A DNA stretch of 64,000 nucleotides from an uncultured Candidatus Thioglobus sp. (GTDB taxonomy: Bacteria > Pseudomonadota > Gammaproteobacteria > PS1 > Pseudothioglobaceae), in NCBI GenBank assembly GCA_905614365.1, contig CAJQSO010000017.1:54555-118554 (forward strand), written 5' to 3'. How positions within the stretch are numbered: the first letter of the stretch is position 1; every line of letters begins with the position of its first letter. Shown here piece by piece: positions 27,411 to 38,255 of this stretch. A model generated the notes under the pieces. It saw nothing but the letters and a program-made list of their open reading frames with translations, was not told where the DNA came from and ran no database searches. The position numbers and the translations under genes were made by a program.

Positions 27411-28149
27411 AAAAAGATTTGGACAAAACTTTTTAGTTGATCATCGAATTATCAACCAAATTATTTCAACAATATCTCCAAAAAATGATGACTGTATTTT
27501 AGAAATTGGCCCAGGAAAAGGTGCGATTACTTTTCCTTTAATTGAGCATCTAAACCATTTGAATGTCATTGAAATTGACCGAGATTTAGTTTCTATGCTT
27601 GAATCAGAGGGGCAAGAAAAATTAACCATCTATCAGTCAGACGCACTAACATTCGATTTTAGTCAAATCCCTAATAAACTTAGGGTGATTGGTAACCTTC
27701 CATACAATATTTCTTCACCTTTATTGTTTCATCTACTTAACTATAGAAAGCAGATTATTGATATGACTTTTATGCTTCAAAAAGAGGTGGTTGATAGAAT
27801 AGTTGCGCCTCCAGGAAATAAGACTTATGGGCGTCTCAGCGTTATGATGCAAGCTTTTTATGAAGTTGAATTAATGTTTGTTGTTCCAAAAGAATCTTTC
27901 GAGCCGCAGCCAAAAATCGAATCTGCTATACTTTATCTTAAAACGAGAGAGCAGCCGCTAGTTAAAAATTCAAAACCTTTAGAGGAAATAGTAAAACTTG
28001 CCTTCTCTCAGCGAAGAAAGACACTAAAAAATTGTTTAAAATCTGTATTAAATCAATCACAAACTGAAATCGACTTATCTCAAAGAGCTGAAATGCTTAG
28101 TACTGAAAACTTTGTAACCTTGATGAATGACTATGAAAAACAAAATTGA
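27394..28149 (+). CDS. rsmA: 16S rRNA (adenine-N6,N6)-dimethyltransferase RsmA (KsgA)
   Basis: Dimethylates A1518 and A1519 of 16S rRNA during 30S maturation. SAM-binding motif I is ILEIGPGKGAITFPL near 35; the catalytic NLPYNISSPLLFHL sits near 102. The opening RKRFGQNFLVD is diagnostic. 251 residues. It overlaps both pdxA (17 nt) and apaG (23 nt). Confidence 0.95.
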   Translation: MRHQPRKRFGQNFLVDHRIINQIISTISPKNDDCILEIGPGKGAITFPLIEHLNHLNVIEIDRDLVSMLESEGQEKLTIYQSDALTFDFSQIPNKLRVIGNLPYNISSPLLFHLLNYRKQIIDMTFMLQKEVVDRIVAPPGNKTYGRLSVMMQAFYEVELMFVVPKESFEPQPKIESAILYLKTREQPLVKNSKPLEEIVKLAFSQRRKTLKNCLKSVLNQSQTEIDLSQRAEMLSTENFVTLMNDYEKQN

Positions 28150-28504
28150 AGTAAACGTAGAAGTAACCTACTTACCAGAGCAGTCAAATCTAGTGAGCAG
28201 TCAATATGCTTATGCTTACACAATCACCATTACTAATAATGGAGAGACTGGAGCCCAACTAAGAACAAGACGCTGGCTAATACAAGATGAATCTGGAGAA
28301 ACTGAAGAGGTTATTGGTGAAGGCGTAATTGGTCAGCAACCCCACCTTTCTCCTGGTGAAAGTTTTAAATATAGCTCTGGGGCAGTAATTAGCACTGAAA
28401 CGGGAACCATGAAAGGTTCTTATGGAATGATTAGTGATCAAGGACAAAGGTTTGATGCAGTTATACCAGAGTTTACATTAAGCGAACCTTATACCCTTCA
28501 TTAG
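28127..28504 (+). CDS. apaG: ApaG (CorD) protein
   Basis: Immunoglobulin-like fold protein of uncertain biochemical role, genetically linked to ApaH and to magnesium/cobalt phenotypes. The core AYTITITNNGETGAQLRTRRWLI, EGVIGQQPHLSPGESFKYSSG and TMKGSYGM are typical. 125 residues. Two ATG codons (28127, 28133) are possible starts, both inside rsmA. apaH follows 9 nt later. Confidence 0.93.
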   Translation: MTMKNKIEVNVEVTYLPEQSNLVSSQYAYAYTITITNNGETGAQLRTRRWLIQDESGETEEVIGEGVIGQQPHLSPGESFKYSSGAVISTETGTMKGSYGMISDQGQRFDAVIPEFTLSEPYTLH

Positions 28505-28513
28505 GCACAACTT

Positions 28514-29320
28514 ATGGACTATGCCATTGGTGACGTTCAGGGCTGCTTTAAAAGCCTCAAAGGTCTTTTAAATAAAATTAATTTCAATATTGATAGAGAT
28601 CGACTGTACTTTCTCGGTGATGTTGTTAATCGAGGTAATAACTCACTTGAGACACTCCGCTTTATTCAATCAAATCAAGATAACATGGACATGGTTCTTG
28701 GTAACCATGATTTTCATCTACTGGTTTGTGCACTAACTGAGCGCAAGCCTAACAAAAATGACACGTTCTTAGACATATTATCTGCACCTGATAAAACTGT
28801 TTTACTTGACTATCTCCTTACTAGGCCACTTGTAATTGAACACAAAGATGCACTTTTTGTTCACGCGGGAGTTCCACCTCAATGGAGTAAGTCAGATGCT
28901 ATCAAAAATGCAGAAGTGGTTCATAAAAATCTTCAATCAAATAATGTAAGTGAATTTTTATCTAAAATGTACGGCAACTATCCAAACAAATGGTCTAATG
29001 ATTTTTCCAATGAAGAGACCTCTCGTTACACAATTAACACTTTAATGAGAATGAGGTTTTGTAAAGAGGATGGTGAGCTTGAATTTGATCATAAGTTAAA
29101 TGTTGATCAAAATCCAAAAAAATTTAAGGCATGGTTTTTGCATTCAAACCGACTAATGGCTGATGAAGAAATATTTTTTGGGCACTGGTCATCTCTTAAA
29201 GATATTGACTCTAAAAATATTTACCCTTTGGATCATGGATGCGTATGGGGTGAGAGACTTACAGCCTATGACTTAGAGAATCACAATTATATTTCACAAA
29301 AGTCATTAGAAATTAGTTAG
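28514..29320 (+). CDS. apaH: Symmetrical bis(5'-nucleosyl)-tetraphosphatase ApaH
   Basis: Hydrolyses Ap4A and related dinucleotides, which can cap RNA. Calcineurin-like phosphatase motifs are intact: GDVQGCFKSLKGLL, FLGDVVNRGNNSLE, LGNHDFHLL and LFVHAGVPPQW. 268 residues. Its stop overlaps the convergent dapF stop by 4 nt, leaving no room for a separate terminator. Confidence 0.94.
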   Translation: MDYAIGDVQGCFKSLKGLLNKINFNIDRDRLYFLGDVVNRGNNSLETLRFIQSNQDNMDMVLGNHDFHLLVCALTERKPNKNDTFLDILSAPDKTVLLDYLLTRPLVIEHKDALFVHAGVPPQWSKSDAIKNAEVVHKNLQSNNVSEFLSKMYGNYPNKWSNDFSNEETSRYTINTLMRMRFCKEDGELEFDHKLNVDQNPKKFKAWFLHSNRLMADEEIFFGHWSSLKDIDSKNIYPLDHGCVWGERLTAYDLENHNYISQKSLEIS

Positions 29321-30135
29321 GATGGTGCGCTTCTAAGATTAATCGTGCCTTCATAAACAAACTCCCCAGGACCACTCAGATAAACTTTTTCTCCGTCATA
29401 CTCAACCATTGCAGTGCCGCCTTTTAAGAGAACCTTTACCTTTGAATTAAGCTTACCAAGCCTAATACCGTGAATTACTGCAGCACAGGCTCCTGAGCCA
29501 CATGCAAGCGTTTCACCAGCGCCCCTTTCAACAACCCTTAACTGAATTTCGTCTTTACTTAATACCTTCATAAACCCGACATTGACACCCTCAGGAAAGT
29601 AACTAGAAGATTGAATTGTTGAGGCAGTAGATTCTATATCAGTTATATCATCCAAAACTAAAATAGCATGTGGATTTCCAATTGATAATGACCCAATCTT
29701 AAAGCCCTCAATCATATATTCTGAGTTCTCTGCATTAACATTGAGAGGAATTTTTGATGGTAGAAAATTTGGCTCTCCCATCTCAACTCGAACAGAGTCA
29801 TCACTATTAACTGTTAAAACCATAATGCCAGCATTAGTTTCAACGTAAAGAGGGCTCTTATAGGATAGATTTTTCTTTTGAATATATAGAGCAAAACATC
29901 TTGCACCATTTCCACATTGGTTAACTTCAGAGCCATCAGCATTAAATATTACATAACGAAAATCAGCATCTTTTGATGATGCGCTCTCAACCATGAGTAA
30001 CTGATCAAAGCCAATACCAAAACGACGATCAGACAATTTGCGGATTTCATCAGTCGACAAACTAACGTCACCGTCAATATTGTCAATTACAGCGAAGTCA
30101 TTTCCAAGGCCATGCATTTTTGTAAAATATATCAT
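29317..30135 (-). CDS. dapF: Diaminopimelate epimerase DapF
   Basis: Converts LL- to meso-diaminopimelate for lysine and peptidoglycan. The two catalytic cysteines are in NQCGNGARCFA near 73 and ACGSGACAAVI near 213; the N-terminal FTKMHGLGNDFAVID is diagnostic. 272 residues. It is a single gene on the minus strand, divergent from the DUF971 gene. Confidence 0.95.
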   Translation of the reverse strand: MIYFTKMHGLGNDFAVIDNIDGDVSLSTDEIRKLSDRRFGIGFDQLLMVESASSKDADFRYVIFNADGSEVNQCGNGARCFALYIQKKNLSYKSPLYVETNAGIMVLTVNSDDSVRVEMGEPNFLPSKIPLNVNAENSEYMIEGFKIGSLSIGNPHAILVLDDITDIESTASTIQSSSYFPEGVNVGFMKVLSKDEIQLRVVERGAGETLACGSGACAAVIHGIRLGKLNSKVKVLLKGGTAMVEYDGEKVYLSGPGEFVYEGTINLRSAPS

Positions 30136-30218
30136 GATTGTATTTTAACCTTTTGTATCATGCTTTATTTAGATACTGCTATGCTAAAATCTACACAACT
30201 CTTTAATTCACCAAAATA

Positions 30219-30584
30219 ATGAATACTCCAAGCAATATAACCCTCAGTAAGGATAAAAAACTTCTTACTGTAACATTTGATAATACTGATTACCCAATGA
30301 CTAGTGAGTATTTAAGGGTTTATTCTCCCTCAGCAGAAGTTCAGGGGCACGGCCCTGGACAGGAGACTCTTCAATTAGATAAGCAAGATGTAACTATTCA
30401 AATGCTAGTTCCTATGGGAAATTATGCAATTGCAATTCACTACAGCGATGGCCATACTACTGGAATATACTCATGGAGTCATTTATATAAACTTGGTAGT
30501 GAAAAAGATGGGCTTTGGCTCGATTATTGCAATCGAGTTAAAAACAAAAATAACAGTAAAAATTACCATGAAGTGCAAATTTAA
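30219..30584 (+). CDS. DUF971 family protein
   Basis: 121 residues with the DUF971 (gamma-butyrobetaine-hydroxylase N-terminal-like) pattern: LTVTFDNTDYPMTSEYLRVYSPSAE, VPMGNYAIAIHYSDGH and GIYSWSHLYKLG. Such small proteins are often linked to Fe-S or metal-dependent systems, but no firm function is known. It stands alone between dapF and bamA. Confidence 0.85.
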   Translation: MNTPSNITLSKDKKLLTVTFDNTDYPMTSEYLRVYSPSAEVQGHGPGQETLQLDKQDVTIQMLVPMGNYAIAIHYSDGHTTGIYSWSHLYKLGSEKDGLWLDYCNRVKNKNNSKNYHEVQI

Positions 30585-30620
30585 CTTACAAATACAAATA
30601 TTAGAATTTTTAGTGTTACT

Positions 30621-30651
30621 TTGACAATATGATTGGTAATTTTGTTAAAAT
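30621..30651 (+). promoter_or_regulatory. Candidate sigma-70 promoter for bamA operon
   Basis: Perfect -35 TTGACA (30621-30626) and -10 TAAAAT (30646-30651) or TTAAAA one base earlier, spaced 18-19 bp. The spacing is slightly long. It lies about 75 bp before the bamA ATG in the 140-bp gap after the DUF971 gene. Confidence 0.4.
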
Positions 30652-30724
30652 TAGACTTAAGTTTATTTATACACATTTGTTACAATTTTTATAAATAATA
30701 GATTAATTACATTAGGTAAAAAAA

Positions 30725-33040
30725 ATGAAAAATAAATTTATTCAACTTTCAGCCCTCCTATTCTTATTTTGTACAACACAGGTCTACTCTAACCCTATTA
30801 ACAAAATTAATTTTATTGGTCTCAATAATACTTCTGAAAGCACTTTATTAGCATTAATACCTTTTGAAACTGGTCAAAACTTTTCGCCTTATGTAAGTGA
30901 TCAAATTATTAAAACTCTTTTTAAAACCGAGTTATTTGAAAATATAAGTATTATTAAGAACAAAAACTCTCTTGAGATTTCGTTAAAAGAAAACCCAAAT
31001 ATAAAGTATTTTGAAATTACATTGAATAATGATTCAGTCTTTTCTAATTGGCTTAAAGGTGAAAAAATACACTTTACTTCTGAAGCTTTAAATGAGCAGA
31101 TTGATGAAAATCAACTTTCGGCAGGAAATGTCTTTACAAAAAGAAAACTAGAAAATTTTATATTACTTCTTGAATCTAAATATTCTGAATCAGGGTACTT
31201 TAACTCAGTAATTACTCAAGACATTAAAATAGATGCCCAAAATAGAGCTGGAATTGAATTAACTGTATCTCAAGGAAACCGAGCTACTATTGATACATTT
31301 AGTATTTCTGGATCTGAAAAAATTTCAGAAAAGGAATTATTGAAATTATTCAAAATTGGTGAACCTGATATGATTCTGATGAATTATTTTACTAATAAAG
31401 ATGACTTCACTGACTCTAAACTAAGGAATGGTCTTGACTTAATGACGCAAAAGTATTTTGATTCAGGCTATTTGGATTTTAAGATCCTAGGCGTTGAAAA
31501 TAGCCTTGATGACAATAAAGAAAAGCTTTCTATCAATATTCAAGTGTCTGAAGGAACTCAGTACAAGCTAGGTGATGTTTCATTTGAAGGTGAGCTTGGT
31601 AATATTGGTCTAGCCAAACTTAACAATACTATCTCTATGGCTAAGGGAGATGTCTTTAATCGAAACCTAATTATTCAAGACATTCAATCTCTTACTGATC
31701 TATATGCCGATCAAGGCTATGCGTTTGTAGAAATTAATCCTATTACATCTGATTTTTTAGATTCTGTTAATATTAATTTTGACATATCTTTAAACAAAAA
31801 AACATATCTAAATAGAATAACTATTTCAGGAAATACTCGCACCCAAGACGAAGTAATAAGAAGGGAAATTGGAGTTACAGAAGGTGGCTTATATTCTAGA
31901 AGCATACTTAAAAAATCTTTAGAAAGTCTAAGGCGGCTTGGATACTTCTCAGATGTTCAGATTTCAACTTCTGAAGTTAAAGGCATGAGTGACAAGATTG
32001 ATATTAACTTTAATGTAGAAGAAACTCAAACTGGCTCAATAAGCTTTTCAATGAGTCATAGCAATAATTATGGAGTGTCTTTCGGTGCTGGAATACAAGA
32101 GAAAAATATATTTGGATCTGGAAATACACTTAATGCAGATCTTAAAATTGCAAAATCATTCAACAAGGTTAGTTTCTTCTTTATGAATCCAAACTTCAAT
32201 GATGAGGGACATAGCGTTAGTATTGGTGCATTTAAAAGTGAAATTGATAATGATGATATAGCTAAAGACTCCTTTGAAATTGATTCAACTGGAGTAAATT
32301 TTGGATACGGCCTTCCTCTTAGTGATGATACTAGAATAAATGCTGGTCTAGAGTATTCAAAAAATGATATCAAATGTAGTGCACTTTTTGCAGGAACGGG
32401 CTATGAAACGAGCCAATGTGCCACAAAAAGTAATGATGAATTTAAGGCTAATGTTAGTTGGAGTAAGAACACACTAGATAATTATATGTATCCGACAGAA
32501 GGCGTTAATAATTCATTGAATCTTGGCGTATCTCTTCCCCTTGGTGATTACAAGTATTTCAACATAAGCGCCGATCATATGAGCTATGCTCCTATTAATA
32601 CAACAACAACATTAAAACTTACTGGTAATTTAAATCTTTCAAAGGGCTATGGTGGTAAAGCGTTACCTTTTTATAAGAGGCACTTTGGAGGAGGGTCAGG
32701 ATCTGTAAGGGGCTTTGGTAATAAAACACTTGGGCCACTTTATCCAAATGGAAAAGCAAAAGGTGGTGAAATTTCAATACTTGGGAGTGCAAATCTAATA
32801 ACCCCTGCTTTTTTCTTTGAAGATAATGAAAAAATGAGAATGAGTGCGTTTATAGATGCGGGAAATATCTATGAAAAAACCTCAAATATTAAACTTGGTG
32901 ATATAAGAATGTCTGCAGGATTTGGGTTTGCATATCTAAGTCCAATAGGATCAATTGGAGCTTTCATATCAACTCCAATTCTTAAAAAATCTGGTGATAT
33001 TATTGAAGAATTTGGACTCTCTATAGGGACTGGCTTCTAA
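30725..33040 (+). CDS. bamA: BamA, outer-membrane protein assembly factor
   Basis: Central pore of the BAM complex. A signal peptide (1-22) is followed by five POTRA repeats (about 25-420; for example ITISGNTRTQDEVIRREIGV in POTRA 5) and a 16-strand barrel. The loop-6 signature VRGFGNKTLGP lies near 655, and the protein ends with the aromatic residue Phe typical of barrels. 771 residues, near E. coli BamA (810). It starts the run bamA-skp-lpxD-fabZ-lpxA, the classical envelope operon. Confidence 0.95.
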   Translation: MKNKFIQLSALLFLFCTTQVYSNPINKINFIGLNNTSESTLLALIPFETGQNFSPYVSDQIIKTLFKTELFENISIIKNKNSLEISLKENPNIKYFEITLNNDSVFSNWLKGEKIHFTSEALNEQIDENQLSAGNVFTKRKLENFILLLESKYSESGYFNSVITQDIKIDAQNRAGIELTVSQGNRATIDTFSISGSEKISEKELLKLFKIGEPDMILMNYFTNKDDFTDSKLRNGLDLMTQKYFDSGYLDFKILGVENSLDDNKEKLSINIQVSEGTQYKLGDVSFEGELGNIGLAKLNNTISMAKGDVFNRNLIIQDIQSLTDLYADQGYAFVEINPITSDFLDSVNINFDISLNKKTYLNRITISGNTRTQDEVIRREIGVTEGGLYSRSILKKSLESLRRLGYFSDVQISTSEVKGMSDKIDINFNVEETQTGSISFSMSHSNNYGVSFGAGIQEKNIFGSGNTLNADLKIAKSFNKVSFFFMNPNFNDEGHSVSIGAFKSEIDNDDIAKDSFEIDSTGVNFGYGLPLSDDTRINAGLEYSKNDIKCSALFAGTGYETSQCATKSNDEFKANVSWSKNTLDNYMYPTEGVNNSLNLGVSLPLGDYKYFNISADHMSYAPINTTTTLKLTGNLNLSKGYGGKALPFYKRHFGGGSGSVRGFGNKTLGPLYPNGKAKGGEISILGSANLITPAFFFEDNEKMRMSAFIDAGNIYEKTSNIKLGDIRMSAGFGFAYLSPIGSIGAFISTPILKKSGDIIEEFGLSIGTGF

Positions 33041-33047
33041 AACCTTC

Positions 33048-33545
33048 ATGAGGATTTTAGTTTTATTTAGCTTAGTATTACTGTCTTTTTCGACTTGGGC
33101 AGAGTCAGTTAAAATAGGCTATATTGATACGCAGAGAGTAGTTAATAATCTACCGCAATATCAACAAAGTATAGACGAAATATCTAAGGAGTTTGAGCCA
33201 AAAAAACAAGAACTATTAGACTTATTCAAACACATTGAGCTCGTTAGAGTAAAAATTAATGCTATAAATAACACTGAAAAAAAAGAAAATCTTCAAAAAG
33301 AATTAACTAAGCTTGCCTCACTTGAAAAAAACTTCAAACAAGAAACAGAATTCTGGCAAGAAAGAATGAATATTAAAAAGATCGAATTACTTCAAAAAAT
33401 TGAACTGCTAATTAACAACACAATTTATGAGCTTGCAATCTCTGAAAACTATGATCTTATTTTTTATGAAAATGCTGCCTTTGTCAGTGATGAAATAAAC
33501 ATTACCAATAAAGTGATTGAAAGAATTCAAAATAATTCATTATGA
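33048..33545 (+). CDS. skp: Periplasmic chaperone Skp (OmpH)
   Basis: Trimeric chaperone that shields unfolded outer-membrane proteins on their way to BamA. A cleavable signal (ends TWA) precedes [19 protein letters not shown], then long lysine/glutamate-rich helices (about 45-115) forming the tentacles, and a C-terminal strand region [14 protein letters not shown]. 165 residues. 7 nt after bamA; its stop overlaps lpxD (ATGA). Confidence 0.9.
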   Translation: MRILVLFSLVLLSFSTWAESVKIGYIDTQRVVNNLPQYQQSIDEISKEFEPKKQELLDLFKHIELVRVKINAINNTEKKENLQKELTKLASLEKNFKQETEFWQERMNIKKIELLQKIELLINNTIYELAISENYDLIFYENAAFVSDEINITNKVIERIQNNSL

Positions 33546-34546
33546 AGCTTACTCTCGAAGAAATAGCAAAATTAATTGGCGCCTCAGTTCATGGGGAATC
33601 GTCTAAAGAAATTACAGGAATTAATACCTTAGTTAATGCTACATCAGCTCAAATTTCTTATGCAGTGAGTCATAAATATAAAAAATCTCTAATTAACTCT
33701 AATGCTGGCGCTGTCATTATTGATAAAAAGCTTGTTGAGCATTGCCCTTCTAATGCTTTATTAGTTGAAAATGTTTATTTAGCCTATTCGATATTAACCC
33801 ATAAATTTAAACATTACCAAAATATTAATCATTTTAAAACAGCTTTACAAGTAAAAAATTCTTACAGTAAAGCCAATATTGCTGAAAGTTGTATTATTGG
33901 TAAAAATGTTACTATTGGTGAAAATACTTCTATTGGGGTAAATTGTGTCATTGAAGATGACGTAATTATTGGTATGAATTCATTAATTGAATCAAACGTA
34001 ACGATCCATAAAGGGTGTGAAATTGGTAAAAAATGTGTAATTTCATCTGGCGCAGTGATTGGCTCTGAAGGCTTTGGGAATGCGAGAGATAAAAATAATC
34101 AGTGGCATCCAATTGCTCATCTTGGAGATGTGATTATTGGTGATGATGTCTCTATTGGTGCTAATACAACAATTGACAGAGGCTCTATTGATAATACAGA
34201 GATTCATAGCGGAGTGAAAATTGATAATCTTGTGCATATAGCTCATAACGTAATTATTGGAAGCGATACTGCTATTGCTGCAAAAACTGGTATTGCTGGA
34301 ACCACTGTTATTGGAAAAAGATGTATGATTGGTGGCATGGTTGGTATTGTTGACCACTTAACAATTACTGATGATGTTATAGTTAATGCCACAAGCACAG
34401 TCAATAGAAATATAACAAAGCCAGGAATTTATACAGGCTTTGTTCCTCTTATGCTCCATTCTGAATGGAAAAAGGTAGGAGTATGGTTAACAAAACTTGA
34501 TAAAATTACCACTCTACTAAAAATTAAATTAAAAAATATTAAATAA
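33542..34546 (+). CDS. lpxD: UDP-3-O-acylglucosamine N-acyltransferase LpxD
   Basis: Third step of lipid A synthesis: N-acylates UDP-3-O-acylglucosamine. The N-terminal uridine-binding domain (about 1-100) is followed by a long left-handed beta-helix of hexapeptide repeats and the catalytic histidine region [19 protein letters not shown] near 228-246. 334 residues. Overlaps skp by 4 nt and is followed by fabZ after 4 nt. Confidence 0.95.
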   Translation: MKLTLEEIAKLIGASVHGESSKEITGINTLVNATSAQISYAVSHKYKKSLINSNAGAVIIDKKLVEHCPSNALLVENVYLAYSILTHKFKHYQNINHFKTALQVKNSYSKANIAESCIIGKNVTIGENTSIGVNCVIEDDVIIGMNSLIESNVTIHKGCEIGKKCVISSGAVIGSEGFGNARDKNNQWHPIAHLGDVIIGDDVSIGANTTIDRGSIDNTEIHSGVKIDNLVHIAHNVIIGSDTAIAAKTGIAGTTVIGKRCMIGGMVGIVDHLTITDDVIVNATSTVNRNITKPGIYTGFVPLMLHSEWKKVGVWLTKLDKITTLLKIKLKNIK

Positions 34547-34550
34547 TCCT

Positions 34551-34994
34551 ATGAAAATGAATATTAACGAGGTTAAAAATTTTCTACCTCATCGCTATCC
34601 TTTTTTACTGATTGACAGGGTAACCAATCTTGAAGTGGGAAAAAGTCTAACCGCTATAAAAAATGTTACTTTTAATGAGCCACATTTTACTGGTCACTTT
34701 CCAGACCAACCTATTATGCCTGGGGTCCTAATAATTGAGGCTTTGGCACAAGCAACTGGAATATTAGCTTTTAAATCTGAGGTTGGAAAGCCTCAAACTG
34801 GTCAAATTTACATGTTAGTAGGTGTTGATAAAGTTCGCTTTAAAAGAATGGTTGAACCAGGTGATCAACTAGAAATTTATGCTGAAATTATGACTGTCAA
34901 ACGGGGTATATGGAAATTTAGCTGTAAGGCCTCAGTTGAGGGTAAGCTAGTTACTTCTGCTGAAATTTTATGTACTCAAAAATCTGCTGAATAA
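34551..34994 (+). CDS. fabZ: 3-hydroxyacyl-ACP dehydratase FabZ
   Basis: Dehydrates 3-hydroxyacyl-ACP in fatty-acid elongation, competing with LpxA/LpxD for the same substrate pool. Hot-dog fold with [13 protein letters not shown] near 12, the catalytic histidine in [15 protein letters not shown] and the catalytic glutamate in [10 protein letters not shown]. 147 residues. Conserved position between lpxD and lpxA. Confidence 0.95.
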   Translation: MKMNINEVKNFLPHRYPFLLIDRVTNLEVGKSLTAIKNVTFNEPHFTGHFPDQPIMPGVLIIEALAQATGILAFKSEVGKPQTGQIYMLVGVDKVRFKRMVEPGDQLEIYAEIMTVKRGIWKFSCKASVEGKLVTSAEILCTQKSAE

Positions 34995-34999
34995 TAATT

Positions 35000-35797
35000 A
35001 TGTCTATTGATCCTTCTGCCATTATTCATGAAAGTGCTAAAATTCATAAAAGCGCAATAATATCAGCTTATGCTGTTATTGGTGCTAACGTTGAAATAGG
35101 TGCTGGAACAGTAATAGACTCTCATGCTGTCATTGCTGGCCCTACAAAAATCGGTAAGAATAATCATATTTACTCTTTTGCTTCTATTGGTGGTGACCCT
35201 CAAGATATTACCTACCAAGAAGGTCAGGAAAGTAACCTAGTAATAGGAGATGATAATATGATTAGAGAATTCTGCACAATTAACAGGGGCACTGAAAAGG
35301 AAAACTCTTTAACAAGAATTGGCTCGAATAATATGCTCATGTCGTATGTTCATATTGCACACGATTGTCAACTTGGTGACCATATCATTATGTCTAATAA
35401 TGCTTCACTAGCTGGTCATGTTAGAATTTCAGACTGGGCCATACTTGGCGGCTTTGTTTTAGTTAAGCAATTTTGTGGAATTGGAAGGCATTCGTACGCT
35501 GGAATGGGGAGTCAAATTAATAAAGACATCCCTGACTATATGGTTGCAGCTGGCATCCATCCTAAAATTAGAAGTATTAATTCCGTTGGAATGAAAAGAA
35601 GAGGATTTAGTGCTAGCTCAATTTCATCTATAAAACGGGCCTTTAAAGTTGTTTATCGTGATTCGCAAGGCAGACTCCTAGATCATGCACTAAGTGAGCT
35701 TGAAACATCAGAATCTGACAGTCACGAAGTTATGCAATTTGTAGAATGTATACGAAACTCAAGAGTGGGCATTATGCGCGGCCCAGCTGATGAATAG
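35000..35797 (+). CDS. lpxA: UDP-N-acetylglucosamine acyltransferase LpxA
   Basis: First committed step of lipid A synthesis. Hexapeptide beta-helix through residue about 190, with GGDPQDITYQEG and the catalytic histidine in MSYVHIAHDCQLGDHIIMSN. C-terminal helical domain from about 195 (MKRRGFSASSISSIKRAFK). 265 residues. lpxB, which commonly follows, is absent; murJ is next after 15 nt. Confidence 0.95.
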   Translation: MSIDPSAIIHESAKIHKSAIISAYAVIGANVEIGAGTVIDSHAVIAGPTKIGKNNHIYSFASIGGDPQDITYQEGQESNLVIGDDNMIREFCTINRGTEKENSLTRIGSNNMLMSYVHIAHDCQLGDHIIMSNNASLAGHVRISDWAILGGFVLVKQFCGIGRHSYAGMGSQINKDIPDYMVAAGIHPKIRSINSVGMKRRGFSASSISSIKRAFKVVYRDSQGRLLDHALSELETSESDSHEVMQFVECIRNSRVGIMRGPADE

Positions 35798-35812
35798 ATA
35801 GCTTTTTCTATT

Positions 35813-37342
35813 ATGTCTAAGTCTTTCATAAGGTCCAGCAGCATTGTCGCCGCAATGACCTTTATATCAAGAATCTTAGGCCTTGCTCGAGATTTTATTA
35901 TTGCAAGACTCTTTGGAGCTAATGAGCTAACTGACGCGTTCTTAGTAGCCTTTAGAATACCTAATTTTTTTAGACGTCTTTTTGCTGAAGGTGCTTTTTC
36001 ACAAGCCTTTTTGCCAATTTTGGCAGAGTCCAAAGCCAATCAATCAGATGAAGAGGTTCAATTAGTAATTAATCATATAGCTACTAAATTACTTAGCATA
36101 CTTATGATTATTACTCTTATTGCAATTGTAATAGCGCCAATCATAATACTTTTATTTGCATGGGGATTCTACTTTAAAGCTGATGCAACTCAGTTTCAAT
36201 TAGCCTCTGATATGCTACGAATTACATTTCCTTACTTGCTGTTAATATCTCTTACTGCGCTTTCTGGATCTATTCTTAATACTTATGATAATTTTATAAT
36301 TCCAGCATTTACCCCAGTATTACTAAATATTTCGTTAATTCTTAGTGCTGTATTTTTATCTAAATACTTAACCACTCCAATTATGGCTTTAGCCTGGGGT
36401 GTACTTTTTGGCGGAATTATCCAGCTTGGCTTTCAAATACCATTTTTAAGAAAAATAAAAAGGCTCCCTAAATTACAGTTTGGACATCATAAGGCACTCT
36501 CAATACTAAGAAAAAGAATGCTTCCAGCCTTATTTGGAGTATCGGTATCTCAAATCAATTTACTAGTTGATACAATGATAGCATCAACCCTTATAGCTGG
36601 AAGTGTGACATGGTTATATTATTCAGATAGGTTACTAGAGCTTCCTTTGGCTTTAATTGGCATTGCTCTGGCAACTGTTGCTCTGGCAAAACTAAGTAAT
36701 TATCATGCAAAAAAAGACACTAAAAACTTTATAAATACTATTGATAAAGCTCTTTTATATGCAATTTTATTAGGACTTCCCGCATGCGCTGGATTAGTTC
36801 TGCTCTCAGAAGAGCTAATAATTACACTCTTTCAATACGATGCATTTGATTCTTTATCTGCTAAAAAAACATCTTTAAGTCTTCAGGCTTATGGCTCTGG
36901 CTTAATGGCATTCATTGCAATAAAAATCTTTGCGCCAATTTTTCTATCAAGAGGAGACACCAAAACCCCAGTAAAAGCTGGTGTTGTTGCAATGGTTTCA
37001 AATATAGTTCTAAATTTAATATTAGTGCAGTACTTTGATCATGTTGGCCTAGCCGCTGCGACCTCAATCTCTGCACTGATTAATGCTGCAATTCTATATT
37101 TTTTCTTAATAAAGCAATCAATATTTAGATTTCATATTACTTTTTATAAAATGCTAGTTAAAGTAATATTTGCAGTCACTATAATGTCGCTGTATATTTA
37201 TTACTTTGATTCAAGTATAGGCCTTTATCTTGAATCTTCTCTGATAGAGAGGGCTATACTTATTTCAAAAACTATTACTATTTCAATAGCTATATATTTT
37301 TTAACGCTTTATATACTTGGAGTTAGATTAAAACAATTATGA
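35813..37342 (+). CDS. murJ: Lipid II flippase MurJ (MviN)
   Basis: Flips the peptidoglycan precursor lipid II across the inner membrane. 509 residues with about 14 helices and the family N-terminus [22 protein letters not shown] compressed near 12-35. The [20 protein letters not shown] loop and the cavity charges (Arg in SRILG, RRLFAEG) are present. Overlaps yggX by 4 nt (ATGA). Confidence 0.94.
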   Translation: MSKSFIRSSSIVAAMTFISRILGLARDFIIARLFGANELTDAFLVAFRIPNFFRRLFAEGAFSQAFLPILAESKANQSDEEVQLVINHIATKLLSILMIITLIAIVIAPIIILLFAWGFYFKADATQFQLASDMLRITFPYLLLISLTALSGSILNTYDNFIIPAFTPVLLNISLILSAVFLSKYLTTPIMALAWGVLFGGIIQLGFQIPFLRKIKRLPKLQFGHHKALSILRKRMLPALFGVSVSQINLLVDTMIASTLIAGSVTWLYYSDRLLELPLALIGIALATVALAKLSNYHAKKDTKNFINTIDKALLYAILLGLPACAGLVLLSEELIITLFQYDAFDSLSAKKTSLSLQAYGSGLMAFIAIKIFAPIFLSRGDTKTPVKAGVVAMVSNIVLNLILVQYFDHVGLAAATSISALINAAILYFFLIKQSIFRFHITFYKMLVKVIFAVTIMSLYIYYFDSSIGLYLESSLIERAILISKTITISIAIYFLTLYILGVRLKQL

Positions 37343-37605
37343 AAGAAGTTCACTGTATTAAATTAGACAAACAATTAGAAGGATTAGAAAGAGCGCCCTA
37401 TCCGGGTGACCTTGGTAAAAGAATATTGGATTCAGTTTCTAAAGATGCTTGGCAAATGTGGCTTGATCACCAAACCATGCTAATTAATGAAAATAATTTA
37501 AACTTATTTGATGAATCATCGCAGAGCTACCTAAAAGAACAAATGGAAAAATACTTTTTTTCAGAGCAAGATGTTGATCAAATTAAGGGCTACATACCAA
37601 AATAA
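37339..37605 (+). CDS. yggX: YggX, Fe(II)-trafficking/oxidative-protection protein
   Basis: Small cytoplasmic protein protecting Fe-S enzymes from oxidative damage. 88 residues with the family pattern [34 protein letters not shown] and a C-terminal EGYxP-like end (IKGYIPK). In E. coli it follows mutY; here it is translationally coupled to murJ. Confidence 0.92.
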   Translation: MKEVHCIKLDKQLEGLERAPYPGDLGKRILDSVSKDAWQMWLDHQTMLINENNLNLFDESSQSYLKEQMEKYFFSEQDVDQIKGYIPK

Positions 37606-37628
37606 TTATATGGAAATTTGATTAAAAA

Positions 37629-38255
37629 ATGTCTAATCTATTTATCGTTGCAGCGCCTTCTGGATGTGGAAAAACCTCTCTTGTTAAGTCATTAATTAAT
37701 GATGCTAAAAATCTTCGCGTTTCTATATCTCATACAACACGAAACCCAAGAGTCGATGAGGTTAATGGAACTAACTATCATTTTGTTTCTGTTTCTGAAT
37801 TTCAAAAAATGGTTAGTGAAGATTCATTTATTGAGCATGCTGAAGTTTTTGAAAACTTTTATGGAACCTCTAAAAAGCTAATTAATGACAACCTCGATAA
37901 TAATATAGATGTCATCCTGGAAATTGACTGGCAAGGTGCTCGTCAAGTAAATCAGAACTTGCCTAGTGCAATTAGCATATTTATTTTGCCACCTTCAAAA
38001 GAAGCCCTAGAGTTAAGGCTCAAGAATAGAGCTCAAGATGATGTGCTAGTCATCAAAAAAAGAATGTTAGATGCAGAAAATCAAATGAGTCACTTTAATG
38101 AGTTTGACTACCTAGTCATTAATGACGATTTTAATTCTGCTTTGACTGATCTTAAATTAATAATATCTTCTTCTAAAAATCTAACTAAGTGCGCTCATCT
38201 GTCTTTAGAAGAGCAGTCAATTAAACACAAAAAACTACTTAAAAAATTGATATAA
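37629..38255 (+). CDS. gmk: Guanylate kinase
   Basis: Phosphorylates GMP to GDP. P-loop VAAPSGCGKTSLVK at the N-terminus, GMP-binding SHTTRNPRVDEVNGTNYHFV near 35-55 and IDWQGARQVNQNLPSAISIFILPP near 100. 208 residues, typical. rpoZ and spoT, its usual partners, are not adjacent. Its last 9 nt contain the -35 of the rpoH promoter. Confidence 0.95.
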   Translation: MSNLFIVAAPSGCGKTSLVKSLINDAKNLRVSISHTTRNPRVDEVNGTNYHFVSVSEFQKMVSEDSFIEHAEVFENFYGTSKKLINDNLDNNIDVILEIDWQGARQVNQNLPSAISIFILPPSKEALELRLKNRAQDDVLVIKKRMLDAENQMSHFNEFDYLVINDDFNSALTDLKLIISSSKNLTKCAHLSLEEQSIKHKKLLKKLI